DNA of 64,000 nt from Semisulcospira habei (GCA_036245525.1 BTPG01000006.1:69088286-69152285), one strand, 5' to 3'; counted from the first letter of the stretch, positions 32,281 through 45,110 are shown. Program-made: numbers and translations. Notes: a model not told the origin generated them from the sequence alone.

Positions 32281-32534
32281 TGGGATATGTGATACGCCCC
32301 CCTTTAGAGGGGGGGGGGGGGGCTTCCATAAGCATTACTTCCAGTCACTTTCTTAGCGCACCCCTCTTTCCTATCTTTTATTTTTTGTGTGTGCTTTGAC
32401 CATGGTAGATCTATGATCACTGGTTATCATGCACACTTCTATCCCCTGACAGTGCTTTTACCTACTTTATTTTGTAATCTTCCTAAAAGAAACTGTGTTT
32501 ATCTGTAACTAATCAGGATGGCAAACCAGTTCTG

Positions 32535-33316
32535 ATGCATGATTTTTGTATTGTATTAGAAGTTAAAAAAAAATTGTTGAATAAAATGAGTTTTGGTCCG
32601 AAGCAAAGAATTACACTGTTTGTGTGTCCAGTACTAGAGTTGAAAGATTTGGGTGATGTGCATGGTTTTGATAAAGAAGGGGAGGTTGGAGAAGTGTATA
32701 GCCTTGAACTTGATTCCACTGGATTGTACAAGCGAAAGGTAATTGATGATGTGAAAGATGACGCAGAAAGACGGTATCCTAAACTTAATCAGCTTCATGA
32801 TGTTACTGTACCTAGTCCTGTAAATAATGCGCTCTACATCTTATAACATGTGGGCAATAAGTGGGTAGTTGTTTCTGCCCCTGTCCCTACACCTGTAATA
32901 GACTGGGACATAAAGTTTGAATTCATTAGTCCTTACATAATTACCGATGATGATAACTTTTAAAAAAAAGTTTAACTCTGGTCCATTGCTTGTGAGTCTT
33001 GTTTCGGGCTATTCTGAAGACACCAAAAGCAGAGATAAAATAAAAATACAGGCGTATAAGAGACGGGGGTATCTTCTCGTAGGTAAAAAGGGTAGAACTG
33101 ATCCTAGTGTTGAGTTTAAACCAGCAAACTTTACCCTAGCTAGAGAAGCAAGAATAGTTTTTTGAAATGATCATGATACCTTTGGATGATGTCAAAGAAG
33201 CAAATATTGCACAGGGAATCAAACTTACGTGGGATAGCTCAGTGACAGAGTCAGCAAACGTCTTTATTGCTATTAGGAAAGGCACAGATGTAGACGTATT
33301 GAGTAGTAACACAGCT

Positions 33317-33319
<3 letters not shown>
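32535..33319 (+). pseudogene. Broken intronless plus-strand ORFs, unrecognised (virus-like element suspected)
   Basis: Three adjoining readings: 32535-32846 (LFVCPVLELKDLGD, VYSLELDSTGLY and a charged C-terminus), continuing beyond a stop with VPTPVIDWDIKFEFISPY to 32962; 32964-33165 (SGPLLVSLVSGYSEDTKS, IQAYKRRGYLLVGKKGR); and 33167-33319 (IPLDDVKEANIAQGIKLT). Only stops or small frame changes separate them and codon use is uniform, so they look like remnants of one or two intronless genes. The run ends at the (AAT)n tail of the LINE, which appears inserted. I do not recognise the family. Confidence 0.45.
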
Positions 33320-33369
<50 letters not shown>

Positions 33370-33475
33370 GGGCTACTTATATAGCGCTTATCTTTAAATA
33401 AGCTCTAAGCGCTTTACAAATAAAGAGTGGGAGTGGAGGGGGTCATAAAACCAGAGAAACAACGGATTCTCTAAT

Positions 33476-33561
<86 letters not shown>

Positions 33562-35940
33562 GTACATAATGACAAAGAACTGAGCTACATTGGGGTATCG
33601 AACAGGTGGATCTTTAGGACGGATTTAAAGGCAGTGAATGAGGGAGAATGTCTAATGTCTATAGGTAGTGAGTTCCAGACAAGAGGTCCAACGTGCGCAA
33701 AACAACGGTCACGTCTGGTTTTGTATTTGAAGATCGGGACTCTGAGAAGGCGCGTGTCACTACTTGAACGGAGGGAGCGGAAGGGAGTGTATATTTGAAG
33801 AAGATCAGCGAGATAGGCAGGGGTAGAGTAGTTAATAGCTTTGTAGCACAGACATGCAATTTTGTACGAGACTCGTTGTTTGACTGGCAGCCAATGAAGT
33901 TGTTTCAGAATAAGAGTGATGGGCTGATGCTGTGAGGCGCGGACGATGAGACGTGCAGCACAATTCTGAACTCGCTGCAATTTCTGAATGAGAAACTGAG
34001 GGAGGCCAGCCAAGAGGGCATTGCAGTAATCAATGCAGGACAAGACTAAAGGGACGACCAGTTTGGTGGTAGCTTAAGTAGTGAGGTAATGACGGATAAC
34101 ACTGATGCGTCTTAATTCCAGAAAAGCAAGTTTGCAGACATGATTTATATGCTCCTTCATTTGAAGATCTTTATCAAGAAAAACGCCAAGATTGCGAACT
34201 GAATCAGAAAATGGAATAGGTGCGTCACAAATGTGCATAGAGTCAGGAGAATTGGGCAGCAGTCGAGAGGCACCGACAAGAAGAGCTTCTGTCTTGCCCT
34301 CGTTTAACTGAAGTTTATTTGCACACATCCAGGACTTAACATCTGAGATACAGTTCTGAACATCTGACTGGAGCTGTTTGGAGGTGCAGATTTCCGGAGT
34401 TGTGTATCGTCTGCATACATGTGATGATCGATTGATGCGATACGATAACCTGAGACAGAGGCTGAGTGTACAGCGTAAATAGAATGGGGCCCAGGACAGA
34501 GCCGTAGGGGACCCCAAACTCTAGTGCAGCAGCTTCAGAAAGAACGTTCTTGACAGAGACGTTGATCTGACGGGAAGACAGATAAGAGTGAAACCAGGTG
34601 GAAGCTTTACCAGAAATATCAAAGTAGTTTTCTAGACGTTGGAGCAAGATGGAGTGGTCAGTGGTGTCAAACGCAGCTGATAGGTCTAACAGGGCAAGAA
34701 CTGAGATCTGGTTTTCATCATAGGCACTTAGAAGGCCATTAACGACACAGAGGAGAGCAGTTTCAGTACTGTGCCCGGCACGGTAAGCAGACTGAAGCGG
34801 ATGGACGAGATTGTTTGACTGTAGGTATTTAGTGAGCTGTGTCAGAACGACTTTCTCACGAACTTTGGACAGAAAGGGTAGGTTTGAAACGGGGCGATAG
34901 TTCTTTAGCTGGTTGGGGTCAAGATTCGACTTTTTCAGGAGAGGTTTGACAACAGCTGATTTGAAGTCTGACGGAAAGACGCCAGACTCAAGGGACTAAT
35001 TTATGATTTTGGTGATGGCGGGCATAAGAATTCTAATGTTTTAAAAAACCAATGAAGTTGGCATAGGGTCAAGCTCACACGTTTTAGGCGGGCATTTCTT
35101 AAGAATGTCAAAAACAGCCCGTTCAGAGACGGGACTCGACAAAGGGGTGATCAATATGGGGAGGGTGGGTGTCAATATGGGCGCACCGCACAGCATCAAG
35201 GCTGTTTTGAATGGACGTCACCCTGTCAGTGAAAAAGCTACAAAAGGCATTGGCTAAGTGGGCAGCTGGGATGTTGGTGGGAAGGGGAAAGTCACGAGAT
35301 CTACCAAGCAAGCTATCAGCAAGGGCAAACAATTTTTTACAAGTGTCACTTTTAAGCATCTTGGAGCAGTAAAAATCAGTTTTCACTTCAACACAGTCCG
35401 ATTGACAACAAGTTTCTTTATGTCATAAATCTGTTTATGCACAGTGAGTCCTGATTTACGCCAGGCACGCTCAGCACGCGGACGTTCTTGCTTGGCTATA
35501 GTCACTTCCAGAGTAAACCACGGGTCGGACTTATCGGTGCGGATTTGACGCATAGTGGCAGGGGCATAGGTGTCTACGAGGCGGCGAAGTTCACTGTTGT
35601 AGGTGATGGCGTCAATGTCTGGATGGTTGGTCAGTCTGTAATGCATTACGATCAATGCCGCGAATATTGCGGCGGACAATCGTGGCTGGAGGACACACAG
35701 GCTTTGCAACGTTCAGCTCACACACAACCGTGAAATGATCAGATGTGGAGTGTAGTAGTCCGTCAGTCTCACGATGGAGGAACCAGTCCAAGATGTGGCC
35801 AGATTTATGAGTAGGAACTGTGACACACTGATGGAAGTCATACTGATTGATCAGGTCCTTGACTCTGTTGGCACTGTGAGGTGAATCAAATTGGAAATTG
35901 AAATCTCCCAAGATGATATGTTTTCCTCTCTGACAGTTGC
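33320..35940 (-). mobile_element. 5'-truncated L2/CR1-like non-LTR retrotransposon
   Basis: Minus-strand LINE. From its 5' side: end of an AP-endonuclease domain (IILGDFNFQFD, THKSGHILDW, TSDHF at about 35930-35700), a linker, and the reverse transcriptase: [14 protein letters not shown] near 34650-34700, [16 protein letters not shown] near 34490-34520, and the catalytic YADD codons at 34406-34417. The C-terminal region is at 34043-33585 (DYCNALLAGLP, LQRVQNCAARLI, LHWLPV, GPLVWNSLP). Several frameshifts (for example near YADD) and stops make it inactive. The 3' end TAAAGCGCTTAGAG...AAGCGCTATATAAG leads into (ATT)n on the minus strand at 33320-33369. Confidence 0.88.
33480..33560. repeat. (CA)n microsatellite inside the LINE 3' UTR
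   Basis: About 35 CA units between the stop of the LINE C-terminus and its tail. Confidence 0.95.
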
Positions 35941-35964
35941 AGGAGAAAAAAACAGAGATGCTGC

Positions 35965-36066
35965 AACTCAGAACCCTGGCCAGACCTCCCCCTGCAGCCA
36001 CTGCGGTCAAACCTGCCTGTCCTGGATTGGCCTCCGCAGCCAAGAGCATGCCTGCAGACGTCGTGG
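35965..36066 (+). pseudogene. Possible C-terminal zinc finger of another LINE
   Basis: One frame reads CSHCGQTCLSWIGLRSQEHA then CRRR, resembling the C-x2-C...C-x-S-x-I-G-L-x-S-H...C finger found at the C-terminus of some invertebrate LINE proteins. Short, and overlapping frames are also open, so this is tentative. Confidence 0.35.
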
Positions 36067-36084
36067 GCAACCCCTATAGAATCT

Positions 36085-36460
36085 TCGTTTGCGAAGTCAA
36101 AGCCAAGATCTGCTGGTGGTATTGCTATGTTTGCAACGGGGTTTTGTGGTATAATTGGGATCGCTATTGAGGGGGTAGCGCTGCTACAATGCATGGCATG
36201 CTTTGGTTTGGAAGCCCTTAACAAAAGATTTCATAGAAAGCTGCAGAAGCATGAAGTACTCATGCTGGAGCAAAGCTGAGCAGTATGAAAGCCCTAGAGG
36301 GCAATAAAATTGATGATGATGAGTTTAAGAGAGTGCAGGATGATTTGGCCAATAACAAACAACTTGAACAGTTGAAGACTGAAATTCAAAATAAGATCTG
36401 TAGTCAACCCGAGAATGTTGGAGGACTAAAGGCATCTTTTTTAGAGTAAGGAATAAATTT
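36085..36460 (+). pseudogene. Broken membrane plus coiled-coil ORF, possible continuation of the virus-like relic
   Basis: Frame 1 reads ESSFAKSKPRSAGG, then a hydrophobic IAMFATGFCGIIGIAIEGVA stretch and a basic helix KRFHRKLQKHEVLMLE, ending at a TGA at about 36278. The next frame continues with SSMKALEGNKIDDDEFKRVQ and a heptad-like region, ending in a TAA near 36447. One frameshift separates them. The layout (glycine-rich TM, basic helix, acidic helix) recalls the small gene beside the integrase relic at 24 kb, but relation is inference. Confidence 0.4.
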
Positions 36461-36824
36461 AGGGGTTTAAGAGACCATGAAAAACTACAAGGTCTTCTAA
36501 GCAAGTAAGGATCAGTTTCTTTAATCGTTCATTATTTCTATCATACACTTCACAGACAGATAAAGCACTGCTCATGCCTAACTATTTAACGCCATCAGCT
36601 CCACCGCCAGAGTATTACTGAGAAAACAAATGTTATTTTTTTGTCTATGTAACTTGTCAAATTTGTTCAAGTAACATCACGACTTGAGTCAAGAACTTAT
36701 AAACACTTATGTTAAGACACTTACAAGTACTTGTTTTAAGTCACTTATAAGAACTTATGTCAACTAACTTATAAGAACTTGTAGGAGTAACTTTGAAGTT
36801 ACTTGTCAGTTGAAGGTTACCTAT
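36461..36824. other. AT-rich stretch with ACTTATAAGAACTTAT repeats
   Basis: A loose tandem of ACTTATRARMACTTRT units at 36695-36790. No gene seen. Confidence 0.5.
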
Positions 36825-38282
36825 TAACCCTTTTAGCCCTGAGTAAATAAGAAGTCTATATACCCTTCAGCCCTGACTTTATTTGAGAAATTTCTGTTGA
36901 AAATGGGTGTGCACTGTAAAATATTTGTAAAAAATAATTTACAACAGATATCCCCATTAAAGTATATATGTACTGATTTGCCATTGGATGGACTACCGTT
37001 TTATGGATGTGACCACTCTGTGTCACATGCTGTCCAAATGCATGGTGACAAAAATAGTGACAAGTGACAATAAACTTGAAAAAAAGTCTTTTGTGCATGA
37101 CATGTCACTGTTACTTAACATGCATCACTAAATAGGGCATCTGTTACTGTGACACATTAGTGTCCATGCATTTCCAGCATGCCAATACACCATAAAGCCT
37201 TTACCTTGTCACCAGATGTCAATGTTTACACCTGCCCCTTATACATTATATCCATGGCCTAGACAACATGTAATAAGTGACATCGAATGAAGATTATTGT
37301 GTCTGTGTTGTGTCTCATACATGATCGGATAGAAGTACCAGTGTTGTAAAGACTATACACATACTACACATGTGACCAATGTGTGTTGTTGGTGTTGGCA
37401 CAGAGTCACCTACAGGTGCACCAATGTGTGCCATCAAACGAACGGAATATCAATTAGAACCTTCAAATTCGGCATCAGAATCAAGCTGTAAGTCATTGCC
37501 GTTGTCAGTGCCTCAATCATTGGTTGCTGACACTGCCAACACGTGGTTATGCTGCCACGCGATAGGTGGGCACACATGTCCCAATACATCAAAGCTATCT
37601 AAAGAAGTACCCAACGGAGAAAGAAACACGCTTAGAAAAGACGGGTACAACACAATTTATTAATATTTCGGGTAAATACCCTTTGTCAAAATAGACAAAC
37701 AAACAAACATAGAGATTAGCCGCTACTTATCTTCAATGGCAGAAGGAATGTGGCAACTCATTGCCACATTCCTTCTGCCATTGAAGATAAGTAGCGGCTA
37801 ATCTCTATGTTTGTTTGTTTGTCTATTTTGACAAAGGGTATTTACCCGAAATATTAATAAATTGTGTTGTACCCGTCTTTTCTAAGCGTGTTTCTTTCTC
37901 CGTTGGGTACTTCTTTGCATATTACACGCTTGGCAGTCACCTTTTTGGTCTGGATTGATCAAAGCTATCTGCTTTTGAAAGCATGTCTCCAAACACAAAA
38001 ATGTATCACTCCGAATATCTACACATCTACTCGCCATTTCAACCTTAATTCCCACGCTAGCCCCACAAAACTGACCACATACCACAGACGTGTGCACTGT
38101 CAGAACCCTGTAATGTAAACAGCATGTGTCAGTGTAGGGCGAGGTCACCACACGTGCAATGAGGCTCGCACATCACTGGGCACGTGATATGGAACACTTG
38201 ACATGGCTCTAGTGGTTTGCCAGGCTGAATGGTATACGAGACCGCCAACCACTACAGAGGTTTGCTGGGCCAAAAGGGTTAA
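36825..38282. mobile_element. TTAA-ended piggyBac-like nonautonomous element carrying a nested palindrome
   Basis: Starts TTAACCCTTTTAGCCCTGAG and ends TGGGCCAAAAGGGTTAA. An open frame at 37379-37600 (TGAPMCAIKR, SNSASESSCKSLPLSVPQ, CCHAIGGHTCPNTSK) might be a transposase leftover but is not recognised. The interior is interrupted at 37601-37957. Confidence 0.6.
37601..37957. mobile_element. 357-bp palindromic insertion with 13-bp target-site duplication
   Basis: Flanked by ATCAAAGCTATCT on both sides (37588-37600 and 37958-37970). Positions 37604-37914 form a near-perfect inverted repeat with arms of about 155 bp; the apex is near 37757 (GTGGCAACTCATTGCCAC). Each arm holds a decayed hammerhead-like motif: TTGACAA, stem GGGT-ATTT-ACCC, GAAA. 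The right end GGCAGTCACCTTTTTGGTCT matches the minisatellite unit at 18.2-18.6 kb. Confidence 0.75.
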
Positions 38283-39610
38283 TTTACTTTTGTTGTTGTG
38301 TTATTAACACGGCAGGATTACTTAACTAGCGCATAATGGCTTTTTTTTTTAAGCTGACAGGCTCAGTTGGCCACTGATAAAAATCCTGACATGGGGCAGT
38401 TTTGTGTGGCCTGGAAGGTACATAATTTGGTTAACTGTGTTTCATTTGAAATGAACCGTGTGCATTGAGATAGGAGGGGGTGTTGGGGGACAATGGAGAG
38501 TAATTTTCTAATAATTAATTTAGGTGTGGGTTGAAATGTCTATAGTTTATTTTACTTATTGCACTGAATTTGTCTCTAGAAATCTTAGTATCTGTTATTT
38601 TTACTGAGTGCACTATAATCATGTGGCTGGTTTTATTTTGAAGAGAAACGACCATGGTGGCGTTGATGAGCTTAATTAGTTCATTAATTAAGACCAACTT
38701 AAGACAATGGTCGGGGGATTAAGAAATCTCTATTTTTCTATCTCTAAAGTATATCAAGCAAATTCATGAATATTAATTTGCTTGTTATACAATATATCAC
38801 AACATGTGTCAAAGAAGGGAAAACGTTATGGAGTATATATGGGGTATGGGGTATATATATATGAGTAGTTCTCAAAAACATGGCCAAACGGGGGGTAACA
38901 TCCTTTCGAAAAGAAAAAAAAAAAAAAATGCATTTCTTTTAAGATATGCAGTTTCTGAAAGGCTGTGTTTGTTTGAGACATAATTAAGAAATATTCAGCA
39001 AAATATTACTAGTCGTGATTAATTCGTTTGTCTTGAATGTTGTTAAACAGTCCGAAAATTGCCCGAAATATGCTTTTATTTTGTGACACGGAACGCTTGC
39101 TGCAAAAGCCCCAAGCTCGTGTCTCTCTCGGTCAAGCAAACTTGTGAAATCATCAATAAATAAAGAGAAAATTGGAGCAGTTTCGCGCATACTGTAGCAC
39201 ATTTTCCAAATCTGTTTCCTGAACTGAGTATTTAACGGCCAAAATTTGTGTGACAGTCGATGAGTTTCGTGTCCTAGAACAGTACCGAGAATTAACTCCC
39301 CGTAACGCATAAAATCGTGTTTAAATGACTGGTTTTTAACACATGTGCTGTTGAGGGAATGAATGTGGTATGAAAATCAGAACGCACTTGTATTTAGTCG
39401 GTAGAGAAAAAATGTGAGGTCACTAGGCTTTGTGTCCAGATTTCATTAACTTGACTGGCCAGTTGTTTTATTTTCCAAAAAATCGCGCAAAAGAATTTAA
39501 AACTATTTTCTGCCGCGAAACTGTGCGTGGGCACGGTGGAAATTTACTGTCCATCGCTAGTGGTCAACCGGCTGCTGATCGCTGGCTGGGAGACCGTGGT
39601 TTGTGTCGTG
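38283..39610. other. No gene supported; one terminal-repeat fragment
   Basis: 38745-38835 (AAGTATATCAAGCAAATTCA, TTGCTTGTTATACAATATAT, AAACGTTATGGAG) is the inner end of the Polinton-like terminal repeat. A 108-codon minus-strand frame at 38984-39310 has no recognised domain. Homopolymer T then G runs lie at 39616-39663. Confidence 0.45.
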
Positions 39611-39734
39611 TCCTGGTTTTTTTTTTTTTTTTTTTTTTTTTTTGGGGGGGGGGGGGGGGGGGGCCATTGTCTTCGACTGCCCAAGAGATATCGTACTGGT
39701 AGAGTAACTTAAGAAAAGATTGGTCATCAGTAAT

Positions 39735-40540
39735 ACTTTATTGGCTCACTTGCGATATCTAAACAGATTGGAAGTGTTGGCCAAATAGTCGTCCTTCCGT
39801 CCACTGTCCATCCGTCCGCGGTCCGTTCACCGTCCAATCCGTCCGCTTTCGTCCAGCGTCCGACGGAAACTTTAGCATTGGCATTTTCTCAAAGATCATT
39901 TATAAGCCACAGTCTTCAATCTTGCCCTAAAGATACTTTGTGGCCAACACTTGTCTATACATATCAATTTCACTGACCTCTCTGAAAGGTAAAGGTCAGA
40001 GTGGGTCATGACATAAAAAATTGCCATATTTTGACTTTTTTCCCCCCTCAAATAATGTTCACAACGTAAAACCTAAACTTGGTACAATAATGCCTGACGG
40101 TAATATCCTCTTATGAATGTAACCTGAGAGAATGCATGAAAAGATCAAAGGTCACAAGATTTTAGGAAATAGATGAAAAATAGCCATTTTGTATGGTCCC
40201 AAATTCTATTCACAGCTTCAAACCCAAGCTTGGTACAGGTGTAACTGTTAATACTAAGACATACATATGTATACTTAACCTGCCTTTTTTTTTTTACCCC
40301 TCTCTGGACCCCCCTTTGAACTCGACCTTTGAGAGAGGTCACTGAAATTGATATGTTTAGAAAGGTTTTGCCACAAAGTATCATTTCGCCAACTTTGAAG
40401 TCTGAGTCTTGAATAATCTCCGAGAAAAAGCCAAAGTTAAAATTTACCACGAACAACGGACGACGTACAGACGACGGATGGCCCATTACATAAACTTGCT
40501 TTTGCTATCGCACGTCCAAAACGTGAAAATTATATATATA
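39735..40540. repeat. Dispersed repeat (CCAAGTTTGAAG / TTGCTTTTGCTATCGCACG family), copy 1
   Basis: Contains GTCCGTCC-rich start, TTGCCACAAAGTATCATTTC, CGCCAACTTTGAAGTCTGAG, and CCCATTACATAAACTTGCTT. Related copies at 51890-52275, 53225-53560 and a short one at 50900-51040. Confidence 0.65.
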
Positions 40541-41019
40541 CTACATTTTATTTACATCAGGCTTTATTTCTAAAACGCCATGCAAATATTTTATGACGAA
40601 AATTTGCATTCAGTAAAATTCCCCCACATAAATCGTAAACGTTAACATAAATCGAAAACTTTACATACATAGCATCCACAAATTTCAATAACATTCTTAA
40701 ATTAGTTGTTGTTAGCATTTTAAGTTTGAGGACTTGTACATTTATGTCAAAATCACGTTTGCGAAGCTCATTCTCTCTTAATTTGGTGTCCATGTTTCGA
40801 CAGCCCGACGCTAGGTGGTCATGTGCTACCTCCCCTTCTGGGAGGAAAACGAAATGTATAAATATCAAATCTTTTGCAGATTCGTATGTCTTGCGCTTTA
40901 AATGACACATCATCAGCTTTCTACTCAAAACTTCTTTTTTTTTCTCGAGTAAATGTCACATAACTGGGTCATGTTTTTTTTTTTTAGAACTATATACACG
41001 TTCGCGCGCGTGTGTGTGT

Positions 41020-41275
41020 GTAAAGGATATAAATTTTGAGCGTCCCTACACATTAAAAAGTATTTAATTACTACTGCGCATACAGAGCTTGTTAATGTTG
41101 CAGCATGAAAATATTCCGCGAATCTGTTTTGAAAAATGCAAGTATCATCAAGATCGAGTCTCCTTGGAGCGCAAGGGATTTTCGGAAGGAAAGTATATCA
41201 AGCAAGTTCATGGATATTAATTTGCTTGTTATACAATATATCAATACATGTGTCAAAGACGGATAAAGTTTATAT
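41020..41275 (+). repeat. Polinton-like terminal repeat fragment ending in (AT)n
   Basis: GTTAATGTTGCAGCATG, AAGTATCATCAAGATCGAGT, TTTGCTTGTTATACAATATA; the inner end runs straight into the AT array. Confidence 0.7.
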
Positions 41276-41408
<133 letters not shown>

Positions 41409-42017
41409 GCGCGCACGCACGCCGTGGGCACTCACCGCCGCCACCACCGCCGCAGGCCGTCACAGTCGTCATCACCATCATCAGCATTAAAATCGTCGTG
41501 GTCTTCATCACGATAAGTGAGTTTTCAATGCAAAGGGGCTACCGGACTCACTCAGTGTGTTTCTAGAACAAGTGTTCACATAAAAAAAGCTTATCGGCCT
41601 TTTATTTTAGACCACACAGCCCCAAGCGAGTAAATGAGTCAATCAATTAATCGATCGATCAGTCAATCAATAAATCAGTCAACCGATCCTACGATCGGTC
41701 CATCAACCCAGCACTCACTCACTCACTCCCAGTCAATCAATCAACCAATCAGTCATCTAATCATCATTGTTTTCGCCAGCAACAGTAGACTACTGTTTGA
41801 TTACATCAAGAAACTACAATGGCGCTTGTTACTCTACCATATCTCTGTAAAAACGCTCTCTTTCTGTACAATTCCTTTAATTAATATAAAACACAAACGG
41901 GAAAAAACAGTGCAAAACACTAAAACAATTTTCAAACTGAGACGATTTTTTTAAAAAGTCTGAATTTGTTAAGTAATGAAATAATATGAACATCGCTTGC
42001 AAGAAAGACCTCCAACT

Positions 42018-42229
42018 TTAACCCTTACCTTGCCACTGACCATACCGTTTCTGAAAATCTCGGTTCATTCAACGACCTAAAGCAACAACCGTTAAACGAA
42101 CATGAAATCCAAATTGGTCACAGCAAGAGACATAGTTTCTCATGAGCCCTCGCTATTGCGGGGGCTCATGAGGCTCTATACCTCTTGCAGTTGAACGGTG
42201 TTCATTTTTCTCGGCAATCAAGGGGTTAA
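42018..42229. mobile_element. TTAA-ended MITE, family 2
   Basis: TTAACCCTTACCTTGCCACT at the left, TCGGCAATCAAGGGGTTAA at the right; hairpin GCAAGAGACATAGTTTCTCA / CTCATGAGGCTCTATACCTC. Confidence 0.8.
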
Positions 42230-42359
42230 AAGAAAATGCCGCCATTACTGAGTAGGTCTGACACGTTTCTTGCCTCAGCGATATGATCACCCTTGGCTGT
42301 CGTGTATAGTCCTTTCTTTTGAGGTGATTACACCAGAACCGCTTAATGGTTAACGCATT

Positions 42360-42563
42360 GTGTCTCAGGTACCAAATACCCACTTTTTGGAGTTGTCCTC
42401 CTAGAACTGCATTACAATTTAGGAGACAGATCGACCATGATGGTTCCAGAGTTGTGTCAGAATAGCTTGGCGCCTATTTGGCGCCAAGCTTTTCTGGCAC
42501 TACCCTTGAACTGTCATGGTCGAGCCGTATCTTGCTGTGGTGTGTCGGGACTGTATGAACTAA
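42360..42563. mobile_element. Family 1-related hairpin element
   Basis: Arms GACCATGATGGTTCCAG and GAACTGTCATGGTCGAG about the perfect apex AGCTTGGCGCC TATTT GGCGCCAAGCT. Confidence 0.7.
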
Positions 42564-43066
42564 ACTCGATTACACTATGCGGAGTTACTGTGCCCGACTC
42601 AAATATTGATAAATCGCTACAGAATTTAAACGTGGCAGATTATTCCGAGAAAAAAAATGCATGCCTACCTGTGGCGACTTCATACGCTCGTGTCTGTGGT
42701 GATCTTGGCAAACACTATAACCAACTGATCAAGTTTGAAAATGCTCCGGTATTAATATGTCCGGTTTGGTCGAAATATCTGCTGTAATGACCATCCCCTG
42801 TCTCCTTCCATCTGCAAGACTCGCAAAGTCTTATTAGACCGTTCAACTGCTAGGGGTGGGGTCATGGGAATTTACAAATCCTACCTGTAGGATTTTGTAT
42901 ATAGGGTCACCCCCAACACCCCAACCCCAGCCTTCAGAAATAGGACACCATCAGGGTAAACTGAGATCATACTTGAATAAAATGCAATGACTTTCAACTT
43001 CCTGGGACTGAGATTTTAACCCAAGCTAGCTACAAGACTCATGTATATCCGGGGCTGATGGATCTT

Positions 43067-43215
43067 GCGGAGATGGGGGGGGGGGGAGGGGGTGTCTGGG
43101 GGGGCGTGGGTGGGTGGGTGGGTGGGAGGGGGTACAGCCCCAAACATTTTTAACATGCAATATCAAAGTCCCTACCCTATCCCCCCCACCCCCACCCCCC
43201 ACCCCCAAACCCCAT
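43067..43215. repeat. G-run / C-run foldback
   Basis: GATGGGGGGGGGGGAGGGGG and GTGGGTGGGTGGG pair with CCCCCCCACCCCCACCCCCC about 60 bp away. Confidence 0.6.
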
Positions 43216-43890
43216 ACCTCCCTTCCTCGCCTTTCTGAATCTTGAACATGTAATCGATACAAACATTAAGGTGACATACGTATGCCCGTCCCCTCTCTCC
43301 GCCTTTTGTTCTCCTCCTCACCCCCACCCTAAAACCCCGTCGTTTCTAATGTATCTGTCGGTGCCGAGAAGGTTACCGCGCCTACCCCTCGCTATCAGCC
43401 CCCGGGCTTACTTTGTTTTTTCAACCAATAGGAAGGAAGGTGTGCCGCTGTGTTCCTCCTGTCCTGGGTTAATCCGTACAGTACCGAGAAAATTTGAACA
43501 CCACCCAAATGCAACAGGTATAAAACTTCACGAGCCCCCGCAATTGAATTTCCGTGACTGGGACATCTAGGGTTTTGTTGGTCTTGAGTTAACGAAGATT
43601 GCCTAAACACAGTCTAAGTTGGCGCTGTGCGGGTTAAAGGTCCCCAACACACAAAGTTAGACCCCGCTCCCCCTCGCCTCCCCCATCAACCCAACGCCCA
43701 CCCACTCGAGGTAACTGATCCGCTCCACAAGTTACTCTGATGATAAGCTTTTTTTGGCGCTCAGATACAAAAAGACATTACCGTGCAATGTTGCTATTGA
43801 AATGGTAATTACAGCAGGCATTCCCCCGTTTCTTCGTGACGTCTCCGTAAAGTCAGCATAATCAATGTATCCCGTTTAATATTTGATTCC

Positions 43891-43892
<2 letters not shown>

Positions 43893-43943
<51 letters not shown>

Positions 43944-43967
43944 TGTCTGTGCGCGTGCGAGCGCGCG

Positions 43968-44031
<64 letters not shown>

Positions 44032-44093
44032 TGCGTGCGTGCGTGCGTGCTTAAAATCAGCATAATCAGTGTATGCCGTTTAATATTTGATTC

Positions 44094-44138
<45 letters not shown>

Positions 44139-44234
44139 GTTTGCGTGCGAGCGCGCTAATATTTGATTCCTTGTGTGTGTGTGTGTGTGGGTGCGAGCGC
44201 GAGCTCGTGTGTGTGTGCGAGCGCGCGCTCAGTC

Positions 44235-44287
<53 letters not shown>

Positions 44288-44300
44288 CGCGCATGTGTGT
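43893..44300. repeat. Compound (GT)n array with GCGAGCGCGCGCTC blocks
   Basis: At least four GT tracts separated by AATATTTGATTCCTTGTGTG or GAGCGCGCGCTC; a segmental duplication within the array. Confidence 0.9.
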
Positions 44301-44446
44301 GTAATGTGCGTTTTCTTTGATTTTAACAACATTAGCAACGACATATTTGAAATACGGCTGTGTAGGGCCTAATAATATAATAAAAATGTGTCATTATATA
44401 TAACATAATTATATGCTAGTGGCGATGCCAGTGCCTCAACCGTTAA

Positions 44447-44673
<227 letters not shown>

Positions 44674-45002
44674 CCTACGAGCAAAAGAAATTCGACAATT
44701 TTGTTATTATCGATACCCGTTAGTGTTTCCGATGATCCCAAAAATGTCGGTTTTCTTTTGCTTGTCAGTATTGTTCTGTTAACCCATGGTTTTCTTTTTC
44801 TGAGCTTGTCCTTGCAAAGTTAGTTTCTTTCTCTAATTAATTTAATTCATACATTTTGCATGCTAAAATTGTCAGTCACCTCTTTGATTTCGACTTTTAT
44901 TGCTTTGTGTACGTATATTCACAGAGCCTGGTTTTCGGGGTGATTCCCCCGATCATTTCCCAATTCACTGCAAGACCATTAAACATGACATCATTACTGC
45001 AG

Positions 45003-45110
45003 AACACAATGAACACCAACCAACTGCAACATGCATAGACCCTCATGAGCCCCCGCAGTCGCGGGGGCTCATGAGTGTCTATGCATCTTGCTAACACAAT
45101 TTATATCCGT
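45003..45110. repeat. Family 2 hairpin, perfect apex
   Basis: GCATAGACCCTCATGAGCCC...GGGGGCTCATGAGTGTCTATGC with GCGGGGG/CCCCCGC apex. Confidence 0.8.

Noticed and set aside
38984..39310. 108-codon minus-strand ORF
   Set aside because: Protein-like composition, but no domain, no neighbours of the same strand and no splice or promoter evidence.
40557..40928. 123-codon minus-strand ORF
   Set aside because: No recognisable domain; lies at the edge of a dispersed repeat.
42668..42826. Possible minus-strand exon (acceptor CTTGCAG, donor GTAGGC; WKETGDGHYSRYFDQTGH)
   Set aside because: The best frame has an internal stop and no domain match; not linked in phase to the SVEP1-like gene.
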